This document shows positions 12,311-26,879 of a stretch of DNA of 64,000 bases, one piece after another (within the stretch, counting starts at the first letter, position 1; every line of letters starts with the position of its first letter). The notes beneath the pieces are model-generated. The model had not been told where the DNA came from and did not search any database. It worked only from the letters and a program-made list of their open reading frames with translations. Origin of the DNA: Montifringilla adamsi (Eukaryota; Chordata; Aves; Passeriformes; Passeridae); NCBI GenBank assembly GCA_017590115.1, contig JAGGNK010007016.1:295329-359328 (forward strand). Reading direction: 5' to 3'. The position numbers were made by a program, and so were the translations under genes.

Positions 12311-15300
12311 AAAGAGTGCCTTAAAGTCCCATAAGGATGCAGATTCTTCCCAGCCCTTTTTGTTGCTCATTTATTTATAGAAACATTTTTATACTGTCTC
12401 TCACAGCAGTACCCAGATTAAGTTTTAGTTGAGCTTTGGCCTTTTTAATTTTGTCCCTGCATAACCTCACAACATCCTTGTAGCTCTCCTGAATTGCCTG
12501 TCCCTTCTAGTTTACTCTGGAAAACCCAAAAATCCTAGTTTATTCTGTGAAATCATTTTATCTGCTAGCACAAGCTCAGGCTTACACTTCTGACAATGTA
12601 CCAGTTATCAGGTGTATCATTCTCTTCTGAGGTTTGCTTGATCTTTTTTATTGAATACAAACCCCAGGCTGCACAAGTCTCAGATACATATATTCTGAGT
12701 GCACTTATCTGATAAATTTTAGGAGATTTCTCAACTATCTCAGAGTTAGGATTTTAAATCTACAAATCACATACCTTTGAAGACCAGCAGATGATCAGTA
12801 CTCCTCACCTTTCCTCAAGCTTCCTTACAATAATCTCTTCAGAAGTGAAGTGAGCAAATAAAGTGAGTTTCAGAGATCACAAGGATTTGTAAATGCTTGC
12901 AGGTGTACCTTAAAAAGCAATTAGGTTCTGTAACATCATTGGTCACTCCACTCCAGAGCCACTAAGAAAGTAACGTGGACCACCTGTATTTCACAGGTGT
13001 AAGCAATGATCTTCATGAGCCCTTAGAAACAGTGGAATCAACTCCAGCTGCAGCTTCCAGAGCTTAAGGAGCAGAAAATGGCTCACACCTGTGGGGTTTG
13101 TACCATCCACAGCTCAAGCACATTAAATCAGCCCCGATTTTTTACCTTGAGCATTTTTGGCTGCTCAGTGATTTCCTGCAAACGTTTTTAGACCCCTTTT
13201 TGCTTAACAGAGGGGACATTAATAATTTGATCCTTTCAGTTTCTGAACCACAGCAGCTGAAGCCCACAGATATCTTCCAGACATCCCTCTTGTATCTCTG
13301 GTCAAGTTTTGTTCTCAAGGAACTTGGTACAACCATGACCCATCACATTCCTATTTTCCTTTGTGCACTTTTATTTATATAATAGGCATTAAAATTTCCC
13401 ATAGCCCAGATTCCATCACTCTATTTTTTAATAATAACTTCACTAGGACTTCTACATCTGGCTGTCACACAATTTCATTTTACCCTCTACTTGGTGTGGA
13501 ACATTTTGTCATGTCAGGATTTATAAATGCCTCTTTTCCCAAAGCAAATATTAAGACAGTTTTCGTCTCCAAATATCCTGTGGGCAAGGCTGATGTGCCT
13601 CCTACTTCATGACAAGTCTGTGGCAATCCCAGCCTGCAAGGTCACAGGGCACCTGTGTGTTACACAATGATTCACAAAAGTGGTGCTCAGGAAAAGCTTG
13701 TGTAAGGTTGGAGGCAAAGCTTGTGTAAGGTTGGAGGTAGTTACTTGAACAGACAACAGGGATGTCCAAAGAGCTCCCTGAGTTCCTGTTACATGTCGGT
13801 GCAATCAGCTCATGGCATAGGGGAGGCAGAGACTGACCTGTGCAGCAGAGGCGCAGAGTTCATCGAAGCAGAAGTGGGAACAAACATCTGAAGAGATGAC
13901 TGCTTGTTCTTGTTATACCTGCTTGCTCCTCTTCATTATTTGTGTGTGTTTATTATGGAGAAATTTATAGTGCCATTGCTGTTTCTGTTTTTACACTACT
14001 GGGGCCAGTTTTGTGTTGTCTGGGACATACATAAAGAGTGACTGATCATGGGCAGCTGTATTAGACAGAGAAGGATTAGCACACTTTTTGTTTAGAAAGA
14101 AAACAGATGCCAAGTCAACAAAAAAGTAATAGTGGAGTATTGCAGCTTTGATTTAGATCTCATTTAAGTAAAGACAAATAGGTTCACTTACATATTTTAA
14201 AGACCTGAAGAACAGATTTCCTCTACTGAACTTCTGCTGAGAGCTCTTATCTCTGTTCAGCCTGTTCTCAAAAGCTTTCTGTGCAAATTAGACACAGTGA
14301 AGTTGTTCTCTACTGGCTGTAAACACGCCTTGTCTGAGAAGTCCTTGGGATGACTGATACTTTTTTAGGAGCCTTCTCTTCCTAATCTACCTGGTACTCA
14401 GCTCAGTGCTGCAGGATATAAACTGGAAAAGTTGCAATTGAGAGGACAGCAAGCGAGATCTCCCAGATTTTGTCTAAAAGGCTGTTAAAGGATCAGCAAA
14501 AGCAAAACAAAATTCAGTTAAATAAAAGAACAAACAGAGCATCTTTTTAGAGCTAGCAGAAGTTAGCTATGCATTGGACTCCTCAGTGCTCTAGCAGTGA
14601 TCTTGGTTCTAAACTCTGGTTAGAGACAGAGCATTGTTTATCTGCTAGCTCAATAGATGACTAATCCATGTACTACAAGAAGCATTAATTAAGGCATTAA
14701 TGGACCAAAACAAATTCTTCAGCAGCAGTTTACATTCAATATTAAAGCTGGTCTATCAGGGCATTTAGGTCCTATTCCTGAATTAGAAGAATATATAGCC
14801 CTTACAGAGAAAAAGTGTAAAAAAAGGCATTAGGAATCCATGAGAGCAAAAAGAAGACAGACCAAAGTAAGAGGAACAGTGATGGAATATGCAGAAAAAA
14901 AGCAGGAAAGAAGGTGGCTTGAAGCAATGTGGAAAAGACAAAACTGAGTTCCACCCCAAAATTTGGAGATAACCCAAAGGGGGAGAACCATGGGTGGAGA
15001 ATTCAACTAAATGAAAAAACACAATCCATTTGGCTTCTTAGGGAGAAGAAATTGCTAACGATGCAGTTATCTACTCTCACTTTCCTGTGTGGGAGAAGCT
15101 GCAAGGAAGTAAATCCCAAGTCTGAGAAGTTTCCCTACACTTCAAGTACATAGTACCATCTTGGGTTTGGATCTGGTAAACACCGTTGTCTTGAATAAAA
15201 TGAAGCCTTTGTACTGGTTTCAGTAATGCAGTACATAAAAGGTTAACACATATAACTATCCACAAAACCTCTCACAAAAGCCTGCCAACACATCACTTAG

Positions 15301-15649
15301 GGCAAATTGAGATTTCAGGGATGCTCAAATCCAGCCAGGAACTCCAGCCCTTGCAAAAGTAAACAAAACTCTTGCCTTAAGAAGGGAAAAGGTTTATGTG
15401 TGCAGCTTTTCCACTTGTGACTTCATCTACTTCTTCTTATGACAACTTTCTAAGAGAGCACATTCCAAACAGAATCATTTAAGCTGTATTGAAGTGTCCA
15501 GAAAATCCCATGTGGTTATGAAAGCTGCCACCAAATGAGGGGCTTTTGCATCCAGCAGCCACAAAACATCCCCAGTCACGCAGCAGCACTCCTGCATGGA
15601 TTCTAAATGAAGTCTTTTGAAACCATTTGATAGCAATGTTAAATATGAC

Positions 15650-16010
15650 ACTCGCTACCAAAACACAACTTTATTGATTAAACACCAATTGAAGGACCAA
15701 CTGAATGCAGGACAAAGACATTTCAGAGTGTGGTGCAAGTTAGGTGTTAAATTTTTAAGGAGCTGTACAAGAAGGGGAGGTGGCAGTGAAGACAAACAAT
15801 TTTCTCTCACAAACTGCTCCGACACAGAAAGGTTCATGTAGAGGCTCAGGAGGTTTTCCATGCACTCATGCAATAGAAACATTCTTGAGCAAGTCCCATG
15901 TGAAGTATTGCAGAAATGGCTCCAATCACTCTCATGTTTACATTTGAAAACATAAGAAAGCAACAACAAATTCTTCCCTAGAATACAAAATGTGTTTGTT
16001 TTCTATGAAG
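15650..16010 (-). other. BUB1B: BUB1B 3' UTR with polyadenylation signal
   Basis: About 360 nt follow the stop codon of the last BUB1B exon on the minus strand. A canonical AATAAA (plus-strand tttatt, 15670-15675) is followed by a GT-rich stretch, as expected downstream of a cleavage site. Cleavage is therefore inferred near 15650-15660. Confidence 0.75.
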
Positions 16011-16200
16011 TCACTGGAAGTTCACCAGGAGGAAAGTTTCTCCCACAGCAGCTAAGGTCAACAAAAGTCGTTCTTTGAAAGAGCTGTCAAACATTTCACT
16101 GATTTCCTCTCTCAACTCTCTCAGCAGAGGTACTGTGGACTTACCATCTGCATTCAGAATTCTCTCAAAAAGTTTACTCCAGAAATCACTGTCAGGGGTC
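16011..16200 (-). CDS. BUB1B: BUB1B last coding exon (23)
   Basis: 190 nt, acceptor TTTTAG. It encodes [20 protein letters not shown] and ends LLVNFQ then TGA at 16013-16011; human ends similarly in LLFQ. It is separated from exon 22 by a 3.5-kb intron. Confidence 0.95.
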
Positions 16201-19200
16201 CTAAAACAAACAGAGCAGTGTTCAGTGGAACAATACAAACACACACACACACACAATGTGTCTGTCAAGGTCTCAATTTATATTCAGCACTAAACATCCA
16301 CGGACAACCATACCTGAAAAAATAATTTCACTCACCTGAGCAAATATAAAGGAAAACTAGGAGTAAGTTGTTCATTTTAAATGTAGGGACCCCATTCTCC
16401 AATAGGTTTCTGGATAGTAACTACACAGGTCTAAACCAACTGTTTATACAGTTACCTCTTCTAGTATAACTGACCACTACCACCATGCACAGTAAGCCAA
16501 GGCAGTTTTAGTTTACAGGAATTATCAAGAACATTTTTGAACCGAACAACTTGGGAAACTCCTTTCATGAATAAAAGGCAGAGGTAAATCTTATTTACCC
16601 ACTTGCAAGCTAAGTCAACAGGGCAATATTAAAGGAAAGCTGCAAGGAAAAAAAAAAAAAAAAGGTGGTTTAGAGCCAGTTTTGCTTCCTTTTTGCCCCA
16701 CCTTCCATCTGCCAGAGCTCTGTACAGATTATATTTTGGAGACAATTAATAGTAATAAATCCCCTCTCTCCCAGATGTACCCACACAACACGAATAAAAA
16801 GGTTAAGTGACTCATTTAAGTCTCAGAAAACTGATATTAGAGCAAACCCTTTGTTCTTCTGTCTCACACTGCTACTGACTACTGAAGCACTTTTCTCCCT
16901 CGAGCTAGGAGTTACAGTGGCTTTGAAACAAATTATCTGCCTCTGCTTTATCTAACTAACTCACAAAACAGCAACAACCAGTCTCAAAATGAATCCAGCC
17001 TGTACTATTTCACTGCTAAATCTTATATTTGCTAAAATAATTAAGTCAATGCAGAACCTAACCAAGAAAAAAATATGCAAGACTTGAGTCCATTTTCTTT
17101 GTGGGATTAGATGAGCAAAAGGTGTGGCAGAGGAGATGAAGTGTTGCTAAGGAGGTGTAAGGAGTTCTGAGTGACAAAAATAGTCCTAAAAATTCAAACA
17201 CAGCTCCTATACCCTGCCTCACATAAACCTGCACAGATGAAGTTTCCTAAAATAGTGCAGTGAAAACAGAAAAAAATCACCATATCCATTCTTTAATAAT
17301 GGTAAAAGCTCTCCCCTGAAAAACAGGCTGTAAGCATTATACTTGGAGATGAAAACATCAACTTGATCACAATTTTCATTCTACCTTCTCCTAAACCTCT
17401 ACCACAGTGTTTGCGTGGTTTCCATTTGTTCTGTCACCTTTTAAGTGGGTTCTCTTTTATCGAAAGCCATTGACCTTGGAAGAAAAATGTTGTGCTCTAC
17501 CCTGCAATTCCCCACTGCTTCGGTAATTTGCTGAACTGGTAGTAAAATCGGTAGCTCTTACAGTCATTCTGCTATATCGACATTTGTTTAATAAAAATAA
17601 TTAAGTCCTGTTTAAAAAGCTTTCTTAAGATAAGAGGGTCATGGTGGTTGTATTTAACACCAGTCAGCCTTCTAGCAAGAAGCCTTATTTCTAGTTGTCA
17701 ATATCTGAATTCTCAGAACCCTGTTTTTAGGAAAGTTATTCTGTCAATAAAATCCTTGAAAAAAACCCCAAAAACAACCCCAAAACTCAAATGAACCTCA
17801 AAGAAATAAAAAAAAATCACTTTCCAAATCACTTGGAGAACTTTGAACACAAAGGACAGAAGGAATGTCATTTTTACAAAAGTAGAATTACTAAAAGCAG
17901 GAAGAAGAGTCCTGTGTCTTCAGAGGTGTTAACAGTGTCACCAGCATGAGTGGCTGTATGCACAACATGAAGAGCAAAATTGATCTGCATCAGCTGACTC
18001 TTCTCCCAGGGAATACTCAATTGTGGAGCCTCTTCTGGTGGAAGAAGGCTCCCTGCAGCAGTGAATTTGCTTGTCACAGATTACTTCCAAATTTCAAACA
18101 GACTAGAGCAAAGAACTACACAGACTAAAAGATCCACGTGTGAACGGAAATGGATTCAGTGCAAATTCCTTATTGCCACATAATGAATTACCTCATTTAC
18201 ACTGTAGATATAAGACTTCAGTACAACGTGTAACTAAAGCACCTATGCAGACATTTATTGGAATAATTGATATTGACAAGTAAGTATAGATGATGAATGA
18301 TAAGTCTAACACTTTCAGAAGGAAAGCAGAAGACAGGATGGAAAAGCAATTCCTTATTTGTACTCTGAACTCCCAAATAATGAACTGATGCATGCAGGTG
18401 AGCAAGAAGCCATTACAGCCTGGCTCCAGTTCTACAGAATTTGTGCCCAGACTTTATCTTCTTCCTGCTGTGTATCCTGTAGCCCTTCACAGGTCTCACT
18501 CCTCAAGACTCCTCCAATTTCTACCTCAGCCCAAAATCCTAATTTTTTCAATCCAGAATCCACAGCTTTGACTACAATTCCTTTCCAATAAACTCCTCCT
18601 CTCCAAACTTCACTGACAGACAGACAGCCCTATCCTTCCTAACTCAGACTTACTATTCCCCCTGCTCCAGTTATCCAGACAGTTACTGCTCTTTTTCCCA
18701 TACCCACATCCTGATCGGTCCCTGACACCATGTCTCAGCCTTCTCAACTCAGGCCTTATGTGGCTTCATCTGCAGTAGCGCAATTTAATCTCTTGCAGAA
18801 TTAAACAAAGGATATCATAGTAGAAAACCAGACATATACCCACTAAAGGAAGAATAAAAAAAAAAAAAAAAAAAAAAAAGGACATGTTTTCCTCTGTACC
18901 CAGCTTAAGAAGATTGGATTTTTTTCCAAAGGCTGAACACAACAAACTGGGAGATGTAAGCAGTACAGGTTGCTAGGGAACTGGACAACTCCCACGCTGG
19001 TAGTATGTTTTCTTAAAGCAATGGTCCTAGGAGCGATGCAGGATCCTGAATCAGATACCTGTCCAGCAACTGCTGGAAGAATTCTGGAAAATCCTTGTAA
19101 AATGCCAAGGCAAGAAAACCTGCAGTATGTGCCTAACAAAATAAACAACAGCAGCTTCCAAAAAGCAGCTGTTTGCACACTTGCATCTTAGATGACAGTT

Positions 19201-22200
19201 TTAAATTATTTTCTTTGCTGTACAAATGTACCATTTCTACAGCTGTTACACTCTGCCATCAGTGTCTTAGTAGAATAAAAAAAAAAAAAAGCAGAAAGCC
19301 AAACTAATCCATCTCTGAGGCAACAAGCCCATGTAATCTTTGCCCCTCTCATCCCCCACCCACTTACAAACTTCTCCAAGCTGTAAGGTGCTGACTGTGC
19401 CTCACCTGAAAGGATCAAAAAGCAAAATCATCTCATCTCGTTTATTCATATTCAACTTAAAATTGTCTCCTATGCAGCACTGAGGCCACCAGTGAAGAAG
19501 TCCAACAACTTCACAATTTCCAGCCCCACAAAACTAACACTTTTTGGCAAAAACAGCCCCAAGTTGTTGTACAATCCAAGCTCTGAAGACAGTACAGTCT
19601 AAGCTCTGAAGACAGTATCACTATGAAGAAAATGAAATTTGATGTCGCTTCTTTCCCAGCAGCCCCCCTCTGCAAAAGGACTTACTTTGAAAAGTTTTTG
19701 CTGATTTTCCAGATGGAATTCTCCTGATAGACCTGGATATGATCCCCAAACAACAGCAAATGGACTATATCTGCAATGCCAACCAAGTCTACCTGTAATC
19801 ACAACAAATACCACAAAATTCAATGTCTATCACTTTCTGCTCTAACTGCTTTCACACATTTAAGTCAGAACCATCCTTACACCAGAATCTTCCAGAGACC
19901 TGTTAAACAAGAAAATTTCTAAAGGTAAAATTCTGTTTTCATTATAGGTTTCTAAGTAAATACAGTAGTTACAATCACTGAACAGCACTGCTAATCCTTT
20001 CACTTAATGCCAAAGATTCCAGCAGATGCAAAATTCTCTGTATTCAGTGTTTATTGATCAGAGCTTTCCATGGCACTTGTAAATTTTATTTTAAGAAAAG
20101 GGGTTTTGTAAACGAAACATAAAAATTAAGATGTCCTATTAAATACAGACTCACCTGATAAGGAAGAGAACTTTCTGCCAGAAGCTGTTGTCCATGAGGA
20201 GTCTGAGCTGTGGGAAAGTTATAGGGCAAGCTGACTTGAGGCAGTAGCCTCAAATCCAGACTGTGAGAGAAATCCACCACCTTCAGAGCATTTGGCACCT
20301 CCTCATTAGAAAACGCGTCGCAGATCCTGAGCAGAGGAAGCACATGAGGCATAAGACAATGCGACAAACTTTGTCTGTCTTTTAGAATTAAATTTAACAG
20401 CACAGTGAAGGTGAGTCTTAGCCATGTCAATACTCCCCTCTGATGGCTGCTGTCAGAATTACTGCTGCTAGGGCTGCCCTGCATGGCAAGAGCTCACAGC
20501 AGGGAGCTTAGGGATGATAGTGCTGTCTCCACAGTAAGCAACAGGAAACAATAAAGGGTTGAGGATGATGCTACTTTTGTATTTGTCACAGTTATCTGAA
20601 ACAAAGTCTGTGGGCTGTGGGAATAGTGTGACGTCTTTTCACTGGTCCTGAAATGATGAGCCAGACACAGGTGATAAAAAGGGGTTACCTTTGTAAGGAT
20701 CCTTATGGTGCACAACATGCCAGATGAAAAGCGCTGAAGATGCACACATAACAAAGCAGGTACAATTTTTATATGTTTAGCAAATTAGCATAACTGACAA
20801 GAATCCTCAATTAGAGACAGGGGTGATGAGGTAATTCCCCCTGGTTCTACCCATTTCTGAACAATTGCCCTCAGACAGGAACTAAATTTTGTTTATGAAT
20901 ATGTGTCTTGAAGAGCTGGTTTTCAACCTTGGCTTTCAGAGACCCCAGGGCTTGGAGCCACTGGGGAATTTATTTTGTCTTTCTGTCTAATAGAGTAGGT
21001 AAAATGCTAGCTACAACTGCAATAATAGGCTACAGAGCTACAAATATAGATATGTAAAGAATATAAAAAATAGATAAAAGCAAAAAGGCAAGAATAAATG
21101 TGGAATCAGTGTAATGTTTTGCACTTCTCCCTCCCCATCTAAATCTCAGAATACTTGACAGAAAAAGTGATTAAACTTGATAATATTTCAACAAACTTCT
21201 CCTAGTCTACAGGTGAGGGAAGACAAAACAGAAGGGCAGGGAGGAGTACCTCTATCAACAACTGCCAAGCCAACAATATCCACATATCACAGCTCTCACT
21301 ACTGCTCTTCTTACATACTCGTATGCTCTGAGCTTATTTTGTAAGTTGTACTATGCACTTGTCCTTTTGCTATCTGAAAAAGCCTCAAACCATTATCCTA
21401 ACTTTTTGGCAGTTGTTTGTTTTGTATTTGCCACAGAGGAATTCAGCAGGAGGTATCCAAGTCCATCAAGCCACTACTAGATCAGTGACTTCCAAGAGGA
21501 CACAGCACCCTAAAGAATGTGCAAGACAACCCATTTCAGGATGTGAAGAAAATATTAGAACTTACATAGTACAGGTATGTAATTTATAAATAATTATGTA
21601 AATAAGTTATTAATAAAATAATCACAAAGACATGATAAGTAAAATATGTTGGGAGTATGTATGTTAGATGACTGTATGCTCAAAGTAAATTTAATAGCTA
21701 TTTTTAACATATCAGTGATAACTAAGAACAGCCCCAGTGAATTCATGTAATGGAATTATATCTGATTCATTAGACATTGTGGTTACTGGCTTCCCACTGA
21801 TGCCTGAAGTTTTCAGCTTTTATGTATTCTTCATGTATTAGGAGTTCTGTAGACTGTTAAATGCCTCAGTGTAACTTCCAGTACTTTTCCAGCTTTCCTT
21901 CCCACAATGAACAGACACTTATTAACACATTCCTAAAATTTTGTTATCTCTTGCCTGTTCCTTCTCCAAGGACACTTTATTTTGCACCACGTAATCACTG
22001 CCATAATAAGGGTAGGGGAGGAGGGCAGGAGCCAGGGAGGAGATTACATAATCAACTGCTCCTCTCATTGGACAACATTGGCCAGATATTCTAATTGCCC
22101 AATCTTATCAATTGCAAGGATCTAATTTGGGGCACTGTTTTTTGCCACATGTTTTTTGTACCTGAAGGCACACAGCCTTCAAGGAAAGTTTTGCTTTTAT

Positions 22201-25200
22201 ATTATCGTTCTAACATGGTCTGGAAAGGTTTGTGCTTTATTTCCAGACATCACCACACTTAGTTCACAGATCACTTTCCAAGGGATACGTGACTTTGTTA
22301 ACATAACATGGGAAATAGCTTAAAGAAGAAAATTAGGTCTGTGCATTAAGGTACCAGCTGGACTTCAGAGGAAGCTGAACACTTTGTTTAGGGTATCTGC
22401 ATATTCCAGTCCCACCTGTCTTATGTCTTCTAATCTCCTGGGTTTCAGGTATGTAAAGGCACGTTACAAACCATACTATAACTTGCTTTAGTGGTCCAGA
22501 ACCTTGGTAAAGCAGAAACTTAAAAACATGGGTAATAGCAAAACCATTTTGTTGAGCATAAGTTTTACATGTCAATGCATACTATTTCTACAGGAAGGCT
22601 TATTCCTAAATTAAGTGGTTTCACCCTTATCAGAATACACTGGAGCCTAAAAAAGCTGGACTGCAAAATCAGGCCTGTTTTGCCAGTGGGCAGGTTCAGC
22701 ACAAGAGGCACAGAAACCAACTTAAGGAATAGTGTCATTTTCTATAATGCAAGACTATAAAGAATTACACAAGGAGAAGCTCAGCAATGCACCTCATCAT
22801 TGGTACCAAGGGCTGCCTACAGCAATTAAGATACAGCACCAGTCACACTCTAAGACTCCACCACCCTCCAGAGCCGCACAGCAGCTGGGGGACCCTGTCA
22901 CAGCCAAGCGCTGGAGATCCCCTCCCAGAACTGGGAATTCCTACGGGTGCGTCCACCCGCAGGCAAAGAGACTTCCAACTGTGCTGGGACAGGGCCCAGC
23001 TTGGACAGTGGGCAATAAACAAGCTCACACCACTTCCAGTGCAGGAACATCTGGGGTCAACCTCCTCCTGGGTTCCCTCCAAAGCCTGCACAAGGCTCAA
23101 GGAGCAGCCCAGGGAGTTGCCTTTGCTCCTATACCCCCAAAACCCAGGTGTGGCCTTATCTGGTTTCTAAATACAGGAATGTGAATACATGTTTTGACAC
23201 CGAGTGGGTACATACATCATATTGCTAATTATTCTTCATTAATGAGTAGATACAAATATATAATTTGGTTGGAAGGTTCATCTAGAGGTCAGCTTTGGCT
23301 CAGGGCCTGTTGTTCAGGCATCAGTACTTCAGTACACCAGCTCAAGGGTGGACGTTACAGCAGCACAGGGGCTGTAGCTGAAATGACTGTTCTGTACCCT
23401 CCCATATTCACAGGCAGAGACAAACCTGTCTCCCAGAAACAACACCTCTGGCCTCAGATCTCCATGGACAATCTCAGCTTTGTGCAGCTTCTCTACCACA
23501 TGCAGAAGATCATGAACAACCAAGAAGATGATTTCCTTTGTGATGAACTTACGGTCATGGAGAATATCCTGAAAAGAGAATAAACATCTACCTCTGTACT
23601 CTTCTGCCTTAGATTAGGTGAAATATTTATAGCTCACTTTTTGTTTCATTATTCATCTGTACAGAGGTAACAGTCCCACCATAAACTCAGCATAATCAGA
23701 TTTTGCCCAGACAGAATTACAAGAAATGTAAGCTAGGAAACATTATTGTTCAGAACTGGACAAAAGACCAGGAGGGAGAAATTGAAGACTGAAATCACTA
23801 CTGAATTTCAGTCCTATTTGTATGCAACAATTCAAAATGCACTTACAAGACTTAAAGTGAGAATCATTCAGCAAGACGTTAATTGCTGTGACCTTGCTGT
23901 AGCTGACTGGAATGTATTGAAAGAGGTCAAATTAAACAACAGCTTTAGATGCAAATCTTGCTGTGGAATAATATGTGGTTCTTGGCTCCAGTCTTTATGA
24001 CTCACAAAGACAGAAAATGTGAAAAATTGGTTCAAGATTGTCTCTGAGAAGCACATGATTTATGAATGAGAAACCAGACCCAACTGAGGCATTAACAGAC
24101 AGCCCTGATTTGTACACAGATAAAGACCAGAGCACCTGTACTGCAGGATTAGACAGGAGAAGCTCTTCAGCAAGGAGCATAACACCACTCCAAACTCACT
24201 GCTGGCACCCAAGCAGGAGTTTGGACCTTGCAACTGTCCTTGGTTTGTCTGTACTGACCCTGAGTGTGAAGCAATTTGTATCCTTGTGCAAAATGGCACA
24301 GCCGTCCTGGTACAGGTAACAGCTGCAATTCTCACTGAAGCTCTGGTCAAAGTCAGAATTCAAACGCTTCTGTAACTCAAGGGTGATATAAAAATCCCAA
24401 GGCACAGGCTGAGAATAAACCTACAAGAAGGTACATAAGAAGAACATTTATTTTTGGAATAAAGTGTAAATTGCTCATTTTCATATTCTTCTTATCCTCT
24501 TTTTTTCCCCCCTCCCACTTGATCAAGGAAGACATTTTTCACAGTCAGAAACTTTTAATCTAGATCCTCAGGAAGAGGACTCAAAGTAGCAAACTTCTTG
24601 CATGGAAATTAATTCATTCAGAAATTAAGAGTTTATATTAATGGATGAGATTTTACCAGTTCACACTTCTTGTACAATAACCATCATGTGTGTTACCTTT
24701 ATTGCAAATCCCTTTGCATCCCACTGGAAAATGCAACCAGTTGGAATGGCAAAAAACATCTTGTATTCTTCATTGTTCCAATATTCCATTTTGATGCAGT
24801 AAGTCTCATTTCCTGTGTTGAAAGTTTATATTAATAAACTGTCATAAGTATGTAAATAGCCAGTAAATAGCTCTTCCCAAGTCATTCCCCATCTGTGCCA
24901 CATAAAACTAAGAGGGTAGATACGAACCCTAATTCAAACCCATTAGAACACAAACTCTGCACTGCAGAGGGTCTGGCACACCTACCCAGCTCAACGTCTT
25001 TCTCAACCTCCATGTGAGGCAGAGCTCCAGCCTCCAAGTGAAAACCCGGAGAAGCAGCCAATGATGACAGCACAGAACTCAGAAGCTTTTTACGCTCTTC
25101 AGGGCTCCACAGGATCTGAGCCACATCATCATCTAAGAAACAAACAACATGAAGAGATGAGCTGAAACTGTGTTAACTCTTTGCAACTTGGTTGTATCTG

Positions 25201-26819
25201 TCAGTATAAGTAAACGGGATACTGGAAACTTTCAATCCATGTTCTGATTTACTGTTCATCTCTTAGCAAGTCACCTGATCTCTTTCCAATAGTTCTGGGA
25301 AGTCAATGTGACCCTTGTCTTTAAACCTGCCTTACAGACTTTTATCATGAGGTCTCAAGGATTCTACTGTAGCATCATGCAAAATGTATCTTTCACAAGA
25401 GACAAAGCTCTGAATTATTTCAGCCACAGCAGAATTCAAACTCAGTCTGCAAATCAACATCCATTTTTTTAATCTATTCCCATAGCAAGTGATTAGTTTG
25501 GGTTTTTTTAATTATGGGGTTTAGGGAAATTTAGTCCTTTGATTACAGCAGAAGTTTTATGTAAGAAAAGGAAAACAAAGTTGGACTCCAACTCTGCTGC
25601 TCACTGCAATGTTAAGAAAATGATGTCTTTTATTTCCTGGAAGACACCTGTAGGGCTGGACTTATTTTCCTTTGTAACAGAACATAAGATCATTCAATAG
25701 ATGAGTTGATCTGTAAAAAACCAAGACAGCCTCAATGTTTACTCTGCTTGATCATTGAGACAAAACACAAGAACTGATGTAGTAGATGGCCTCTACTGCC
25801 TTCTCCCAAATGCCATGGCTGTAATGAGGGAGAACATTTTAAACTTCCACAGCATACAGGTAGGAAGCAGATTATCTACTGTTATGCCCACCCTTATTTG
25901 AAAAGCATTGCAGTAAGTACTGCTCAGGAAGCAATGCTGTGAAAGATCCAGGAAATAATGTAGGCTGGAGGCTACAATGTGTTCCAAGCTTTTGCCATCA
26001 CAAACCTAGGAAATTTACTGGCATATTTTGCAGGAATAAATGGACAGCTACCTGAAGTAATTTTTGTCCTTTACACAGTATTAAGAATTACTATATCCAG
26101 GGTGAGAGCTGCAGTTCACGGGAGATGTAAAGAAATCAAGAAACAAAGCAACTGGAAAGATCCAAAGTTTAAGAAAGGACCATTAAAACATCTGAACAAA
26201 TGCTTTCTTTTTTTCTAAAAAGATTTTTCATCTTGCTCTAAAGTTTAGTACATATGATAAAAACAACACAAAGATCCACCCAAAATATCCCAGCTATTTC
26301 TGTGACATGATTTCTAATTGTATTTTCACTCCAAGTGCCAAGCATGCTTCATCATAAAATAGTCTGTAGGCACATGAGAACATAACTCTCCAGAGTAGAT
26401 ACACTGAAATTTCAAATACACAATTCTAATAAAGAACCATAAAACAAAACCAAAGTAGCTAAAAAAGGTTAAACACCTTGAACACTATCATCCAACACAC
26501 ATCTAATTCCACAAGCCAGATTTTGAAGGCTTTTTGTGACCATTTCTGTTCTAACTGTAATCTAAATATTTAGAACAGAAAGAAACAAATGCCTTTAACT
26601 AGGAGAAAGATAAGCAAAGATATTGACTATTTAAATATCAGTACTGCTTTCCATCAATAGGAATAAGAATGATACTGTGAAGAAGCACAACAGTTTACAG
26701 CATACTTAAAATGCAGATTTAAACCAAAATTATGCAACTTGCACTAGAGTCCAAATTCATATCCATTCTTTTCAAAGTAGTAGCTTATCAGCACATCAAG
26801 AGACACACAGTATGATGAC

Positions 26820-26879
<60 letters not shown>

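Larger units (their letters stand above)
1..15640. other. Downstream flank of BUB1B, no recognised gene
   Basis: No protein family, conserved exon or RNA gene was recognised in this stretch. Open frames up to 220 codons (for example plus-strand 6679-7218 and 7243-7905) have no recognisable domain, are low-complexity or Ser/Pro/Leu-rich, and look like chance frames. It contains CR1 LINE tails, a short poly-C tract near 5871-5889 and one possible regulatory cluster near 10.49-10.57 kb. In human the gene downstream of BUB1B is PAK6, so 5' non-coding exons of PAK6 could lie here, but I see none of its coding sequence. Confidence 0.6.
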